64,000 bases of DNA from JBHGBM01 sp041946965 (GTDB lineage: Bacteria > Acidobacteriota > Terriglobia > Bryobacterales > Bryobacteraceae). The stretch spans positions 62,001 to 126,000 of the forward strand of contig JBHGBM010000018.1 of the NCBI GenBank assembly GCA_041946965.1, read 5' to 3'. Under the pieces are notes generated by a model. It was given only the letters and a program-made list of their open reading frames with translations. It ran no database searches and was not told the DNA's origin. Both the position numbers and the translations under genes were made by a program. Below, piece after piece: positions 26,195 to 35,885 of the stretch; the stretch's first letter is position 1, and every line of letters begins with the position of its first letter.

Positions 26195-27019
26195 GTGAGA
26201 CTCGGAATCCTGGCCCTTATCGTTTGCGGCTTGCTGTGGGCGGAAGACGCGGCGCTGCGCGGCGGCAACGTGCTCGCGTGCGAGACCTACAGCTTTCGTG
26301 TGCCCTTGCTGGCGGGAAAACTGGACGTCTTCGCAATCCCGCAGTTGTTCAAGAAGCAGGGCATTAAAGGAATCTCGTACAACGAGCGCTATTTTGCCAG
26401 CCGCGATGACGCTTACATCGATCGTCTGAAAGCGGCGACGAAGGAAGCCGGGCGCATCATCGTGGCCGTCCAGGCCGACGGCAATCTGGCCCTCGCCGAC
26501 GAAGCCAGGCGCAAGGCGGAGATCGATCATTACCGGGAAAGCCTCCGCATTACGCGGCGGTTGGGTGCTCCCGTCATGCGCATCAACGCCGGCTCGCAAG
26601 CCCCCGGGGAGGACGAGTCCGTGGGCGTGCAGCGCCTGATCGCGGGAATCAAGGAGATGTTGCCGCTGGCCCGGCAACTGAAAGTCCGGATCGCCATCGA
26701 GAACCATGGGGGAGTTTCCTCCAGGGCCGACAACCTCATCGCCATGATCCGCGCCACGGATCCGAAATGGGTTGGGGTCTTGCTGGATTTCGGCAACTTC
26801 CCCGCAGAAATCCGCTATCAGGAGATCGAGAAACTCGCTCCCTACACCCTCGGCACCCACGTCAAACTCGGTGGGGCCCAGGAATATGACGTGGCGCGGA
26901 TTTTCACGATCCTGAAGGCGCGGAAGTACAAAGGGTCGCTGTCGATTGAGTACTCGGGAAACGAAGATCCCATGGAGGGCGTGCCAAAATCCCGGGATAT
27001 CATCCGCAAGTACTGGTAA
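26195..27019 (+). CDS. Secreted sugar phosphate isomerase/epimerase-like TIM barrel
   Basis: This 274-residue protein starts at GTG 26195, supported by AAGGAGA five bases upstream. After a signal peptide (MRLGILALIVCGLLWAED) it is an AP-endonuclease-2/xylose-isomerase-like barrel. Candidate metal ligands are the glutamate in IAIENHGG, the aspartate in VLLDFGNFP, the histidine in GTHVKLGG and the glutamate in LSIEYSGNED. Such enzymes isomerise or epimerise sugars or related polyols; most are cytoplasmic, so export is notable but common in this lineage. It is 6 bases upstream of the deacetylase-like gene. The substrate is unknown. Confidence 0.83.
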   Translation: MRLGILALIVCGLLWAEDAALRGGNVLACETYSFRVPLLAGKLDVFAIPQLFKKQGIKGISYNERYFASRDDAYIDRLKAATKEAGRIIVAVQADGNLALADEARRKAEIDHYRESLRITRRLGAPVMRINAGSQAPGEDESVGVQRLIAGIKEMLPLARQLKVRIAIENHGGVSSRADNLIAMIRATDPKWVGVLLDFGNFPAEIRYQEIEKLAPYTLGTHVKLGGAQEYDVARIFTILKARKYKGSLSIEYSGNEDPMEGVPKSRDIIRKYW

Positions 27020-27025
27020 CCAACG

Positions 27026-28849
27026 ATGTTCTTTCGATCCTGCGCAAGCTTGCTTCTTGCCGCGGCGCTGGCTGCGGCGGCGAGTTCCCGGACAGCGGAA
27101 TTGCCGTACCGCTTCCTCCTCGTGATTTCGGACCAGTGGAAGGACCCGGCCAGTTACGTGGTGGAGGGCGCGGGCGAATTCCCCATGGTCGTGAGCCTGC
27201 TCAAGGCCTGGAACCTGCCATTCGAAATCCTGCGGCTCGATCAGCAGCGCCTGGACCGCTACCATCTGCTCGAACGCGATGGGCGTCCCCGGTACGGCGC
27301 CGTCATCTGGGATGCCGGACCGGACCATCTCAAAGACAAAGGAATCGATCTGATCGCATCGCTGGTGAAGGAGCACGGCGTAGGCCTCGTTGCGCTGGGG
27401 GATGCCGTTGCCGTGCCCGAAATCGCCACGCTTGCGGGCGTGGAATACGTCAGCGGATACCGCTTGCCGGCGGCTCTGACTTTCACCGGCGGTCATTTCA
27501 TCACCCGTGGCTTGGAGAGCCGCGCGCCCGAATTCATGGGCGGCAGCAGCTACCAGCCCGGGGACAAGGTGGCGGCCCACCGCGACGCTGCGGTCGTGGC
27601 CGCGCGCGGCGCCCTGCCGTTTCTCACCGCGCGGGTTTTCCCCAACGGCGGCCGCGTGGCGTGGTTGGGCGCTCACCGTGACTCGGTTCAGCTCCGCAAG
27701 CAGATCGTGCGCGACCTGTTCAAGCGCTGCCTGGTGTGGGCCCAGGGCTACGCGCTGTACCCCGAGTTTCCCCGCGCCATGCTGCTCGAGATGCACGACA
27801 TGGGTGCCTCGGACAAGACTTTCCTGGCCTATTGGCATTACCGCAATCTCAACGAGGACGAGATCCGGCGAGGCATCATCGAGCCGTTGAAACGCCACCG
27901 TGCCGTGTTGGCCTGCCTGGTGAACACCGGATACGTGGATCGCAAGAGCCGGCGCGTGCTGAATCCCTGGCGGCAGGAGCGCGTGACCGACGAGCTCGAC
28001 AGCCGGATCGTCCACGACTACGCTTCGCTTAAGCGCGGTCTCGACGCCGGGCAGCGGGAAGGGGTGTTCGAAATTCAATGCCACGGCTGGACCCACATGC
28101 TGCCCGATCTCGATTCGCCGCCCGGGCCGCTCTGGGACGCACCGTTGGACGGCGCGGCGACGCTGGGATGGGACAACGAATTCGGCGACCGGATCCGCAA
28201 ACAGGAGATCCCCGCCGCCGTGCAGCGCGTCCACATCCAGCGCGCGCTCGAAAACCTGCGCGAGGATTTCGGCGTGACGCCCCTGTTCCTCCGCCCTGGC
28301 GGCGGCGAGTACTCGCCGGCTTACGAGCGCCACACCGGGCGCATCGCGGCGCAGATGGGGTTCGGCCTCACACGGCTCGCCTCCCCGTATTACCTGGGAC
28401 ACGACTTCGTCATCGCCCTGGGGGCGCTTTCGGCGCGAACCTGGGCGTTCGACCGGAAGATTACGGCCGCGGATGTTCCCTGGACCGTGGACGGCCCATA
28501 CTTCCTCGCTTTTCACGATAGGGACGTTGCCATGGACGCGACTGCGGTCGAACGGCTCCTCACCGCGCTTGGCGCCGGGGTCCGGTACCTGTCACCGGAC
28601 GAGTACGCCGCCTACTTGCACGCGGCGGTCGAGCGCGACGCCTCCGCCGGGCCGGGACTTACCCTTGCGGTTCATTACGACGGCCATTATTGCCGCTATT
28701 TTGGCTCGCACCCGTCCTCCTGGGTGCTGCATCTTTCCGACGAAACGCGCGCCTCGCTTGGACCCCAAGCAGCGGAGAAACAGTCCATAACGTTTGGCCC
28801 CGGCCTCGGGCGCCGCGTGGTGCGCGCCGGGTCCCCGCAAACGAAATAG
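27026..28849 (+). CDS. Secreted two-domain protein with NodB-like deacetylase core
   Basis: This 607-residue protein has a signal peptide. Residues about 25-240 look like an alpha/beta domain of class I glutamine amidotransferase type (RFLLVISDQWKDP, YGAVIWDAGPDHL, GVGLVALGDAVA) without a clear catalytic cysteine. Residues about 245-540 carry NodB polysaccharide-deacetylase signals: an aspartate in LLEMHDMGAS, the zinc motif HGWTH at 353-357, and RPGGGEYS as motif 3. The last about 80 residues look like a small beta domain. It probably removes acetyl or related groups from an external glycan; the exact substrate is not visible. It follows the isomerase gene by 6 bases and precedes the acyltransferase-like gene by 10. 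Confidence 0.65.
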   Translation: MFFRSCASLLLAAALAAAASSRTAELPYRFLLVISDQWKDPASYVVEGAGEFPMVVSLLKAWNLPFEILRLDQQRLDRYHLLERDGRPRYGAVIWDAGPDHLKDKGIDLIASLVKEHGVGLVALGDAVAVPEIATLAGVEYVSGYRLPAALTFTGGHFITRGLESRAPEFMGGSSYQPGDKVAAHRDAAVVAARGALPFLTARVFPNGGRVAWLGAHRDSVQLRKQIVRDLFKRCLVWAQGYALYPEFPRAMLLEMHDMGASDKTFLAYWHYRNLNEDEIRRGIIEPLKRHRAVLACLVNTGYVDRKSRRVLNPWRQERVTDELDSRIVHDYASLKRGLDAGQREGVFEIQCHGWTHMLPDLDSPPGPLWDAPLDGAATLGWDNEFGDRIRKQEIPAAVQRVHIQRALENLREDFGVTPLFLRPGGGEYSPAYERHTGRIAAQMGFGLTRLASPYYLGHDFVIALGALSARTWAFDRKITAADVPWTVDGPYFLAFHDRDVAMDATAVERLLTALGAGVRYLSPDEYAAYLHAAVERDASAGPGLTLAVHYDGHYCRYFGSHPSSWVLHLSDETRASLGPQAAEKQSITFGPGLGRRVVRAGSPQTK

Positions 28850-28859
28850 AGGAGATTGC

Positions 28860-29969
28860 ATGGCGACAAGTCCGGCTTCTTTACAGGCAACAGCCGTCAA
28901 AGCCCCCCCGGAGACCGGCCTCGGCCAGCGTTATCTGGCCCTCGACAGCATGCGCGGGATGGTCATGCTTCTGCTGGTCTCGCATTTTCTGGGACTCGGA
29001 GATCTGAAAGACCCCAATCTGAAATGGCTTGCGGACCAGTTCGAGCACCTGAAGTGGGAGGGGTTCGTGCCCTGGGAGATGATCATGCCCGCATTCATGT
29101 TCATGATCGGAGTGGCCATGCCGTTTGCGCTCGCGCGGAGGCGAGCCGCGGGCGCCGGCTTCTCCCGCAACCTGCGGAACGCCCTGGGACGCACGTTCCG
29201 GCTGGTGCTGCTCGGCCAGTTCCTGACCTGCGTGCATCGCAACCGTTGGGCGTATGAACCGTATGAGACGCTGACGCAGCTCGGCCTGTCGTACCTGCTG
29301 GCCTTTCTCATCCTGCACCTGCCCTGGCGCTGGCAGCCGGTTGCGGCCGCGGGTTCCCTGCTGGCGAACCTCGGTCTTTACGTGATTTTTCCGGGTTCAA
29401 CGGGGCCGTTCGCGCCGAATGACAATATCGGCGTGGTGATCGACAAAGCGGTGTTTCATCTCAACCACGCGGGCAGTTGGGCCACCATCAACTTCCTGGG
29501 CAGCGGCATCACCGTGCTGTTCGGCGCCTGGACCGGCTCGCTGGTGATGAGCCAACGGCCGCCTGCGGCCAAGCTGAAGGTGTTGGGCGGCGCGGCGGCC
29601 GCGTCCTTTGTGCTTTGCGCCGCGTTCACGCCGTTCATCCCGATCATCCACAAGGCGTGGAGCCTGACGTTCACGTTCATTCACACCGGCATTCTGCTCG
29701 TGGCGGTCATGCTTTTCTATTGGGTCTTCGACCTCAAGGGCTGCAAGCGGCTGGCGTTCCCGCTTATGGTGGTGGGAGTCAATTCGATTTTCATCTACAT
29801 GTTGGCCCAGTTGTTCCGCGGCTGGCTCAACCGGACCGTGACGGTGTTCACCGGCGGCTTTACGCTCCTCGGGCCGTTCGCTCCGGCCGTGCAAGCCTGT
29901 GCCGTCGCCCTGGTGATGTGGTACGCCTGCTACTGGTGCTACAAGCGCAAGATCTTTTTCAAAGTGTGA
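28860..29969 (+). CDS. HGSNAT-like membrane acyltransferase family protein
   Basis: This 369-residue integral membrane protein has about ten hydrophobic helices. I chose ATG 28860 because GGAGATTGC precedes it and the family-defining start follows soon after (RYLALDSMRGMVMLLLVSHF, matching the LDxxRG signature of the DUF5009/heparan-alpha-glucosaminide N-acetyltransferase group). VPWEMIMPAFMFMIGVAMPF is the second conserved segment. Eukaryotic relatives move an acetyl group across the membrane onto glucosamine; bacterial ones are mostly uncharacterised. Together with the NodB-like neighbour it suggests acetyl-group handling on a glycan, which is inference. Confidence 0.82.
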   Translation: MATSPASLQATAVKAPPETGLGQRYLALDSMRGMVMLLLVSHFLGLGDLKDPNLKWLADQFEHLKWEGFVPWEMIMPAFMFMIGVAMPFALARRRAAGAGFSRNLRNALGRTFRLVLLGQFLTCVHRNRWAYEPYETLTQLGLSYLLAFLILHLPWRWQPVAAAGSLLANLGLYVIFPGSTGPFAPNDNIGVVIDKAVFHLNHAGSWATINFLGSGITVLFGAWTGSLVMSQRPPAAKLKVLGGAAAASFVLCAAFTPFIPIIHKAWSLTFTFIHTGILLVAVMLFYWVFDLKGCKRLAFPLMVVGVNSIFIYMLAQLFRGWLNRTVTVFTGGFTLLGPFAPAVQACAVALVMWYACYWCYKRKIFFKV

Positions 29970-29996
29970 TCGCGCCGGATGCGGCTTCTCGCCGTC

Positions 29997-31109
29997 TCAC
30001 AGCCGCATCATCTCGTCCCAGGTGACGATGCGCTTCTCGTAAATCGCCTTGGTGCCCATCAGCGGCACCAGCGTGGAAACCAGGGCCGATTCCGCGTTGT
30101 TAATGGGCTTCTTGTTGTTCTTCACCGCATCGACCCACGCCGCCACGGCCATGTAATTGGCGTTCTTGCCGGCGTTCGGCACATCGAGCTTGATTTGCGG
30201 GCCTCTCTTGTCGCGCGGCTGCCACGTAGCGTTCACCAGGTCCACCGAGCCGAGGGATCCGAACACCCGCTCCTGATCGCCGCTGAACCCGGGCGGGTCG
30301 AAGTAGTGGTGGCTGAAATTCACGCGCACATCGTTAGGGTACTCGAAGATCACGCTGTAGTTGTCCATCACGGTGCGGCCCGGCGGGTCGTCGATGAACA
30401 GGTTGGTGCCCCCGGAGGCCATGGCGCGCAGCGGGTGCGTGCCGATCGCCCAGGTGAACAGGTCCAGGATGTGGATTCCCTGATCCACCATGATGTCGCC
30501 GTCCTTGGTTTTGTCGAAATACCATGGAATGTTGCGCGGCAGGTCGCCGCCGTGGCGAATGCCGTGGCACATAAGGACCTTGCCGATGCCGCCGCTGTGG
30601 ATGAAATTCTCGGCCGCGTTGCGATTGGGGTCGTGCCGCAACTGAAAACCCACCTGCATCACGCCTTTGGCCTGCCTGGCCGCCGTCGCAACGGCCCTGC
30701 AATCGGCCGCGGTAAGCGCGAGCGGCTTCTCGGCGTAGAGATGCCGCCCCACTTCGAGGACGGCGATATCGATATCCTTATGGGTCCAGTCGGGCGTGGC
30801 CACCATCACCGCATCGATGTCCTTGCGCTCGTCGAGCATTTTGCGGAAATCGGTGTAGGTTTGGGCCGAACCGCCCTTGGCCGCAACCATGGCCGCGGCC
30901 TTCTCGGCGCGCTCCGGTATGATGTCGCAGACGGCCACCACTTGCGCCCCGGGCACTTCGAGTATGGCCGGCAACAGAGCGCCACTGCCGCGGTTGCCAA
31001 CGCCGACCATGGCAACTCGGAGCGTGCTACTCGGGGATTGAGCCATCGCGACCGCCGGCGCAACCGCGAGGAAAGTGCGTCTGGTGAGATTGGGCATGTC
31101 ACTCATCAT
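29997..31109 (-). CDS. Gfo/Idh/MocA family oxidoreductase, Tat-type
   Basis: This 370-residue NAD(P)-dependent sugar or inositol dehydrogenase-type protein has a twin-arginine leader (MPNLTRRTFLAVAPAVAMAQ); the Met at residue 5 (31097) is an equally good start. The Rossmann motif VGVGNRG is at 35-41 and the catalytic-lysine motif EKP at 127-129, followed by the family's beta-sheet domain (MVDQGIHILDLFTWAIG). It is convergent with the acyltransferase gene and divergent from the 31218 receptor gene. Family is certain; substrate is not. Confidence 0.92.
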   Translation of the reverse strand: MMSDMPNLTRRTFLAVAPAVAMAQSPSSTLRVAMVGVGNRGSGALLPAILEVPGAQVVAVCDIIPERAEKAAAMVAAKGGSAQTYTDFRKMLDERKDIDAVMVATPDWTHKDIDIAVLEVGRHLYAEKPLALTAADCRAVATAARQAKGVMQVGFQLRHDPNRNAAENFIHSGGIGKVLMCHGIRHGGDLPRNIPWYFDKTKDGDIMVDQGIHILDLFTWAIGTHPLRAMASGGTNLFIDDPPGRTVMDNYSVIFEYPNDVRVNFSHHYFDPPGFSGDQERVFGSLGSVDLVNATWQPRDKRGPQIKLDVPNAGKNANYMAVAAWVDAVKNNKKPINNAESALVSTLVPLMGTKAIYEKRIVTWDEMMRL

Positions 31110-31155
31110 ATGCGATCCCGCGGAAGGATGTGGAGTTTAAACGGGTTCAGGGTAC

Positions 31156-31185
31156 TTGACATCTGTGTCCCCGTTTTGGTATAGC
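31156..31185 (+). promoter_or_regulatory. Sigma-70-type promoter of the 31218 receptor gene
   Basis: TTGACA at 31156-31161 and TATAGC at 31180-31185 are separated by 18 bases. GGAGGG at 31203-31208 and the ATG at 31218 follow at sensible distances. This is one of the best promoter matches in the window. Confidence 0.65.
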
Positions 31186-31217
31186 TTCTACACATTCGGT
31201 TCGGAGGGCCGTGAGCG

Positions 31218-34200
31218 ATGATTCGTTGTCTGCTTTCTCTGTGGTCGGTTCTGTTTCTGGTCTGTGGCGCGCTGAGCGCTCAGATCACCCTTTCCACCAT
31301 CCGTGGCACCGCGACGGACCCGACGGGCGCCGTCGTGGTCAATGCCAGCGTTGCCGTCGTCAGCCTCGATACAGGCAACCGGCGCGAAATGAAGACGGAT
31401 GAAAACGGCAACTTCGAGGTGCCCGACCTGCCCCGTGGCCGTTACCGGCTCAGTGTGACAGCGCCCGGCTTCAAGACGTTTGTTGCCGATGACATCCTGC
31501 TGGAAGGCAGCCAGGTGCGCCGCATCAATCCCAGTCTTGAACTCGGGGCGGTCGGCACGGAAGTAAACGTCACGGCGGGCGCCGCCCTGATCAGCACGGA
31601 TAACGCCAAGCTCCAGAGCTTCGTGAATGTCGCCAAGCATTTCGACAACCCGTGGGTGGCCGCCGAGGCGGTGTTCGATCACAGCCTGTTCATCACCACT
31701 CTGCCCCTGGTGCAGCAGGCAGGCGGCGTATGGGGGACCCAGGTGGCCGGCCAGCCCTCGTCCCAGGTCCAGATGGGACAAGACGGTCACACGAACGACA
31801 GCACGGTGAATCAGCTCAATGACATTCTGGACACCCAGGAGATCCAGGTGACGCCGGTGAACAATTCGGCCGAATTCGCCCGGGTCGGCTTTATGAACCT
31901 GGTGACCAAGTCCGGTTCGAACCAGTTCCATGGCCGCCTGGCCTATTTCCATCAGAATTCCGCTCTGGGGGCGCGCGAGTTCTTCGAAGGCAGCACCAAG
32001 TTCAGGACCCTGATTCACACGCCCAGCATCAGCGTCTCCGGACCGATCAGGAAGGACAAGACGTTCTTCTACGCCTCCTGGAACCAGTTGAACGAGCCGG
32101 GACAGCAGTTCTATCTGCGCGATGTTCCCACAAACCTGATGCGGCAAGGCGACTTCTCGCAGTTGCTGGCCATCAGCAGGCCGGTGGTCATCCGCGACCC
32201 GTTGTCGGGGAACCCGTTTCCCGGAAACGTCATCCCGCGCGCCCGGTTCAATCCGGTGGCCACCAAGGTGCTGGACACGTACCTGGACGCGCCAAACCGC
32301 GGCGGGCCCAACGACCTGTCCAACAACTATTCGTTCATCCACCCCTATCCGTACGATTACGTGCTGAGGCGGGATACGACCCAGCGCATCGACCACAACT
32401 TCAGCAGCAGCAACCGGATCATGGGCCGGATCATCGAGAACCTCGATAACTACGTCTCGCCTGGAAATTTTCCCAAAATGACGCGGCCCAAGCAGCGCTG
32501 GAACCTCCACCTGGTGATCGAGGACACGCACGTGTTCTCGCCCACTTTGGTCAACACCTTCCGCGTGGGACTGTACCAGGAGAAAGCCGAGTCCGGAATT
32601 TCGCTGTACGGAGTCACGCCCCGGAAGGGTGACGACGTCGTCAAGGAACTGGGAATCCAGGGCGTGAACCCGCAGAACCTCAGCGCCGCGGGATTCCCCC
32701 AGATGGCGATCACCGGCTACCCGACGCTCACGATCTCCCCCGGCGGCGAGCCGGAACTGAACGACTTCAACTGGGGCTATGCCGACAGCGTGACGTGGTC
32801 CAAAGGAAGGCACGTCATCAAGTTCGGCGGCGAGTACAAGCCGCAAAGCCGCTTCGTCGCAACCGTTCCGATTGGAACCTACGGGGATTTTTCATTCAAT
32901 GGAAAGTTTACCGGTTACGGGTTCGCGGACTTCATGCTGGGTTACCCGTCCAACAGTTCGCGTCTGGACGCGCTGACGAACCGCTGGCGTGAAGACGGCG
33001 AGTTCGGCCTTTTCGTCACCGACGATTTCAAGGTCAGCAACCGCGTGACCCTGAACATCGGCCTGCGATGGGACCGCTTTGGAGCCCCCGCGTTCCGCGA
33101 CGGGCTGATGTGGCGGTGGGATATGAAAACCGCGTCCATCGTGATCCCGCCGGGAACCGAGGGCAAGGTCAGGCCGCTCTACCCGAAGAACATCAAGATC
33201 ACGACGGGGCAGGTGAAGCAGAACCCGGATGGCAGCAACTTTGCTCCGCGCCTGGGCATTGCCTGGCGGCCCTTCGGCGAGAATACGGTGATCCGCGGCG
33301 GGTATGGGCTCTACACCGAGACTCTCGGCCGTTACAACCGGCTGAACACCGGCGGGCCCTTCGAGATCAGTGAGAGCTACGTCAACGACCTGGTGGACGG
33401 CAAGCCGATGCTGTCTTTCCCGAATCCGTTCCCATCGTCGCTCGCGGGAGCTACCATCCCTTCGCAGAGCTTCACCGGTTATGATCTGGACACGAAGAAC
33501 GGCGAGACTCACCAGTTCAATCTCACCATCGAGCGGCAGGTCCGGGACATCGGATTGCGGTTGAGTTATGTGGGATCGCGGAGCCGGAATCTCAACTACA
33601 GCATCGGGATCAACAAGCCGGCGCCGAGCCTGATTCCCTTCACGGCGGCGCGGCGGCCCTGGCCGGAGTTCGTGGGAGGCTCCTATTTCCGGAACGACGG
33701 CGCGCGGAATTTCAACGCGCTCACGTTGCAGGGGCAGCGCAAACTGGGCGCTGTGACCTTCGACGCCCATTGGACCTGGGCGGCGAATTACAACAACATG
33801 GGCGACACCACGGACCCCTACGCGAAGCTCACGTGGGGCCGCGACACAAACACGACCCGGCACCGCGCCGTGGTGAATACCGTGTGGGAGATTCCGGTGG
33901 GCAAGGGAAGGCGCTATCTCGCCGGCGCGCCGGCTGTGGTCAATCACGCCCTGGGCGGATGGCAGCTTTACTGGATTGCCTATTTCGAATCCGGCTGGTT
34001 CTTCACGCCCAGTTTTTCGGGCAGCGACCCATCGAACACCAACACGTTTGGAGGCCGCCCCGACCGCATCTGCAACGGCAATCTTCCAGCGGACCAGCGC
34101 TCCATCAAACACTGGTTCGACAGTTCCTGCTTCGCGGTGCCGCCGGCCGGATCGGGCCGTTACGGCAATGCCGGCACGAACTTCCTGGAGGGGCCCGGCT

Positions 34201-34415
34201 ATCACATGCACCACATTTCGCTGGCCAAGACGTTCAACCTGACCGAGCGTTGGAGATTTACCTTTACCGCGGCGGGAGCGAATGCGTTCAATCACCCGAA
34301 CTTCGCCGTGCCGAGTGCGAACATCTCCTCGCCCGGCAGCGTCGGGGTGATCAGCGGATTGCGGGCCGGCGCCCCTTCGCGCCGCATCGAACTCAGAGGC
34401 CGTGTCGACTTCTGA
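31218..34415 (+). CDS. TonB-dependent receptor, Oar-like
   Basis: This 1,065-residue receptor has a signal peptide (MIRCLLSLWSVLFLVCGALSAQ) and a carboxypeptidase-regulatory-like domain (ATDPTGAVVVNASVAVVSLD). A plug-like region follows (QVQMGQDGHTNDSTVNQL) and then a long barrel ending in LRGRVDF. It is intact and has its own promoter. The flanking genes are an amidase (convergent) and a Gfo/Idh/MocA oxidoreductase (divergent), neither of which identifies the ligand. It represents a different subfamily from the 11974 receptor: the plug region is clearly dissimilar. Confidence 0.9.
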   Translation: MIRCLLSLWSVLFLVCGALSAQITLSTIRGTATDPTGAVVVNASVAVVSLDTGNRREMKTDENGNFEVPDLPRGRYRLSVTAPGFKTFVADDILLEGSQVRRINPSLELGAVGTEVNVTAGAALISTDNAKLQSFVNVAKHFDNPWVAAEAVFDHSLFITTLPLVQQAGGVWGTQVAGQPSSQVQMGQDGHTNDSTVNQLNDILDTQEIQVTPVNNSAEFARVGFMNLVTKSGSNQFHGRLAYFHQNSALGAREFFEGSTKFRTLIHTPSISVSGPIRKDKTFFYASWNQLNEPGQQFYLRDVPTNLMRQGDFSQLLAISRPVVIRDPLSGNPFPGNVIPRARFNPVATKVLDTYLDAPNRGGPNDLSNNYSFIHPYPYDYVLRRDTTQRIDHNFSSSNRIMGRIIENLDNYVSPGNFPKMTRPKQRWNLHLVIEDTHVFSPTLVNTFRVGLYQEKAESGISLYGVTPRKGDDVVKELGIQGVNPQNLSAAGFPQMAITGYPTLTISPGGEPELNDFNWGYADSVTWSKGRHVIKFGGEYKPQSRFVATVPIGTYGDFSFNGKFTGYGFADFMLGYPSNSSRLDALTNRWREDGEFGLFVTDDFKVSNRVTLNIGLRWDRFGAPAFRDGLMWRWDMKTASIVIPPGTEGKVRPLYPKNIKITTGQVKQNPDGSNFAPRLGIAWRPFGENTVIRGGYGLYTETLGRYNRLNTGGPFEISESYVNDLVDGKPMLSFPNPFPSSLAGATIPSQSFTGYDLDTKNGETHQFNLTIERQVRDIGLRLSYVGSRSRNLNYSIGINKPAPSLIPFTAARRPWPEFVGGSYFRNDGARNFNALTLQGQRKLGAVTFDAHWTWAANYNNMGDTTDPYAKLTWGRDTNTTRHRAVVNTVWEIPVGKGRRYLAGAPAVVNHALGGWQLYWIAYFESGWFFTPSFSGSDPSNTNTFGGRPDRICNGNLPADQRSIKHWFDSSCFAVPPAGSGRYGNAGTNFLEGPGYHMHHISLAKTFNLTERWRFTFTAAGANAFNHPNFAVPSANISSPGSVGVISGLRAGAPSRRIELRGRVDF

Positions 34416-34430
34416 TCGCGGAGCCGAGGG

Positions 34431-35846
34431 CTAAGTTACCGGCTGGAAGCGGTCGATCAGTTCGGCGACCGCCAGCACTCGCATATCGTTCCAACGGCGT
34501 CCGACCACCTGAACGCCGATCGGCAGCCCCTCGGCGGAAGCCGCCAGGGGCAGAACCACGGCCGGATTGCCGGTCACGTTGAACGGTGAGGTGTACGCCA
34601 ACCCGCCCATCCAGTACGGGACGTTCGTTCCGTCCACGGGTACGGGGCTTCCCTGTGGACAGTGCCGGATGGCCGGCCCCACGGTTACGGGGCAGAGCAA
34701 CGCGTCGTATCTGTCGAAGAAGCGGTCGAGCGCCGCAATCAAGGCGTCGCGTGCCGTCATGGCCGCCGTAAACTGGCGCATCGAGGCGCCGGCGCAGGAG
34801 GCGATGCCGCGCGAGATCGGATCGTCGCAGTTCCGGGCGATATCGCTCACCCACGCCGCTTCCGCTTCCGGCGGCATGGACGACGCCACTTCGCACCACA
34901 GCACCTGGCCGTAGGTCTCCCAGGCCCGCTCGAAACTCATGTCCGGACGTGCGGCCTCCACAAGCCATCCGGCCCGCTCCAGCTTGTCCGCCAGCGCGGC
35001 CAAGGCGGCTTTCGTCCCGGCGGTTACCGGGCAGTCCCCGAGCGTATCCGCCCACCCGATGCGCGGTTGCCGCAGCTCCACGGGTTCGAGCGCCACAGGC
35101 GGCGTCTCCCAGAATCCTCCGTCGGGTCCGGCGATGATCTGCAATGCCAGGCGGAGGTCCGGCACGGAGCGCGCCAAAGGCCCGATGGTGGCCATGTGGC
35201 GGACTCCGCGCGGCGCTCCCGGTAGCTCGGGAATGTGCCCGGTGACCGGAACCAGGTGTTCCGTCGGCTTGATCGAATAGATGCCACAATAGTGCGCGGG
35301 AATGCGGACGGATCCGCCGATGTCGCTGCCGATTTCGAGCGGCGACAGGCCGGCGGCCACCGCCGCCGCTCCGCCTCCCGTCGATCCGCCGGGCGACCGC
35401 TCGCTGTTCAGCGGATGGTTGGCGCGGCCCAGCAGCGGGCTGTCGCACTGATAATTCATGGCCAGCAGCGGCGTGTTGGTCTTGCCGAGGATCACCGCGC
35501 CGGCCGCCCGAAGCCGCGCCACCACCGTGGCATCCTGCGTCGGCACATATTCCGCCAGCGGAGGAAACCCGGCGGTTGTGCGCAAACCAGCCGTCGCCAG
35601 AACATCCTTGATCGTTATGGGAACGCCGTGAAGCCGCCCCCAACAGATTCCCGATGCGAGGGCGGAGTCCGCCTCCGCCGCTCTTCTGCGGGCGCCCTCC
35701 TCATCGACGAGCACCAACGCGTTCAGAGCGGGGTTCTTTGCGCGAATGCGGGCAAGATGCGCTTCCAATACTTCGGACGCCGGCCAGCGCCGCAGGCGAA
35801 TTCCCGCCGCGAGTTCCTCGGCGGTCAGTGAGAAAAGATCCGCCAT
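34431..35846 (-). CDS. Amidase signature family hydrolase
   Basis: This 471-residue cytoplasmic protein shows the Ser-cisSer-Lys triad of the amidase signature family: K80 (PITIKDV), S155 (SPGGSTGGGAAAV) and S179 (IGGSVRIPA). Members include GatA, fatty acid amide hydrolase and many nitrogen-scavenging amidases. GatA is less likely because no gatB or gatC lies nearby. It is the last gene of a leftward group with about 30 bases to the next. The substrate is unknown. Confidence 0.9.
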   Translation of the reverse strand: MADLFSLTAEELAAGIRLRRWPASEVLEAHLARIRAKNPALNALVLVDEEGARRRAAEADSALASGICWGRLHGVPITIKDVLATAGLRTTAGFPPLAEYVPTQDATVVARLRAAGAVILGKTNTPLLAMNYQCDSPLLGRANHPLNSERSPGGSTGGGAAAVAAGLSPLEIGSDIGGSVRIPAHYCGIYSIKPTEHLVPVTGHIPELPGAPRGVRHMATIGPLARSVPDLRLALQIIAGPDGGFWETPPVALEPVELRQPRIGWADTLGDCPVTAGTKAALAALADKLERAGWLVEAARPDMSFERAWETYGQVLWCEVASSMPPEAEAAWVSDIARNCDDPISRGIASCAGASMRQFTAAMTARDALIAALDRFFDRYDALLCPVTVGPAIRHCPQGSPVPVDGTNVPYWMGGLAYTSPFNVTGNPAVVLPLAASAEGLPIGVQVVGRRWNDMRVLAVAELIDRFQPVT

Positions 35847-35885
35847 TGATCCTCCCGCCAGCGCCGGCCCGCGCCGTGAGCGCCG

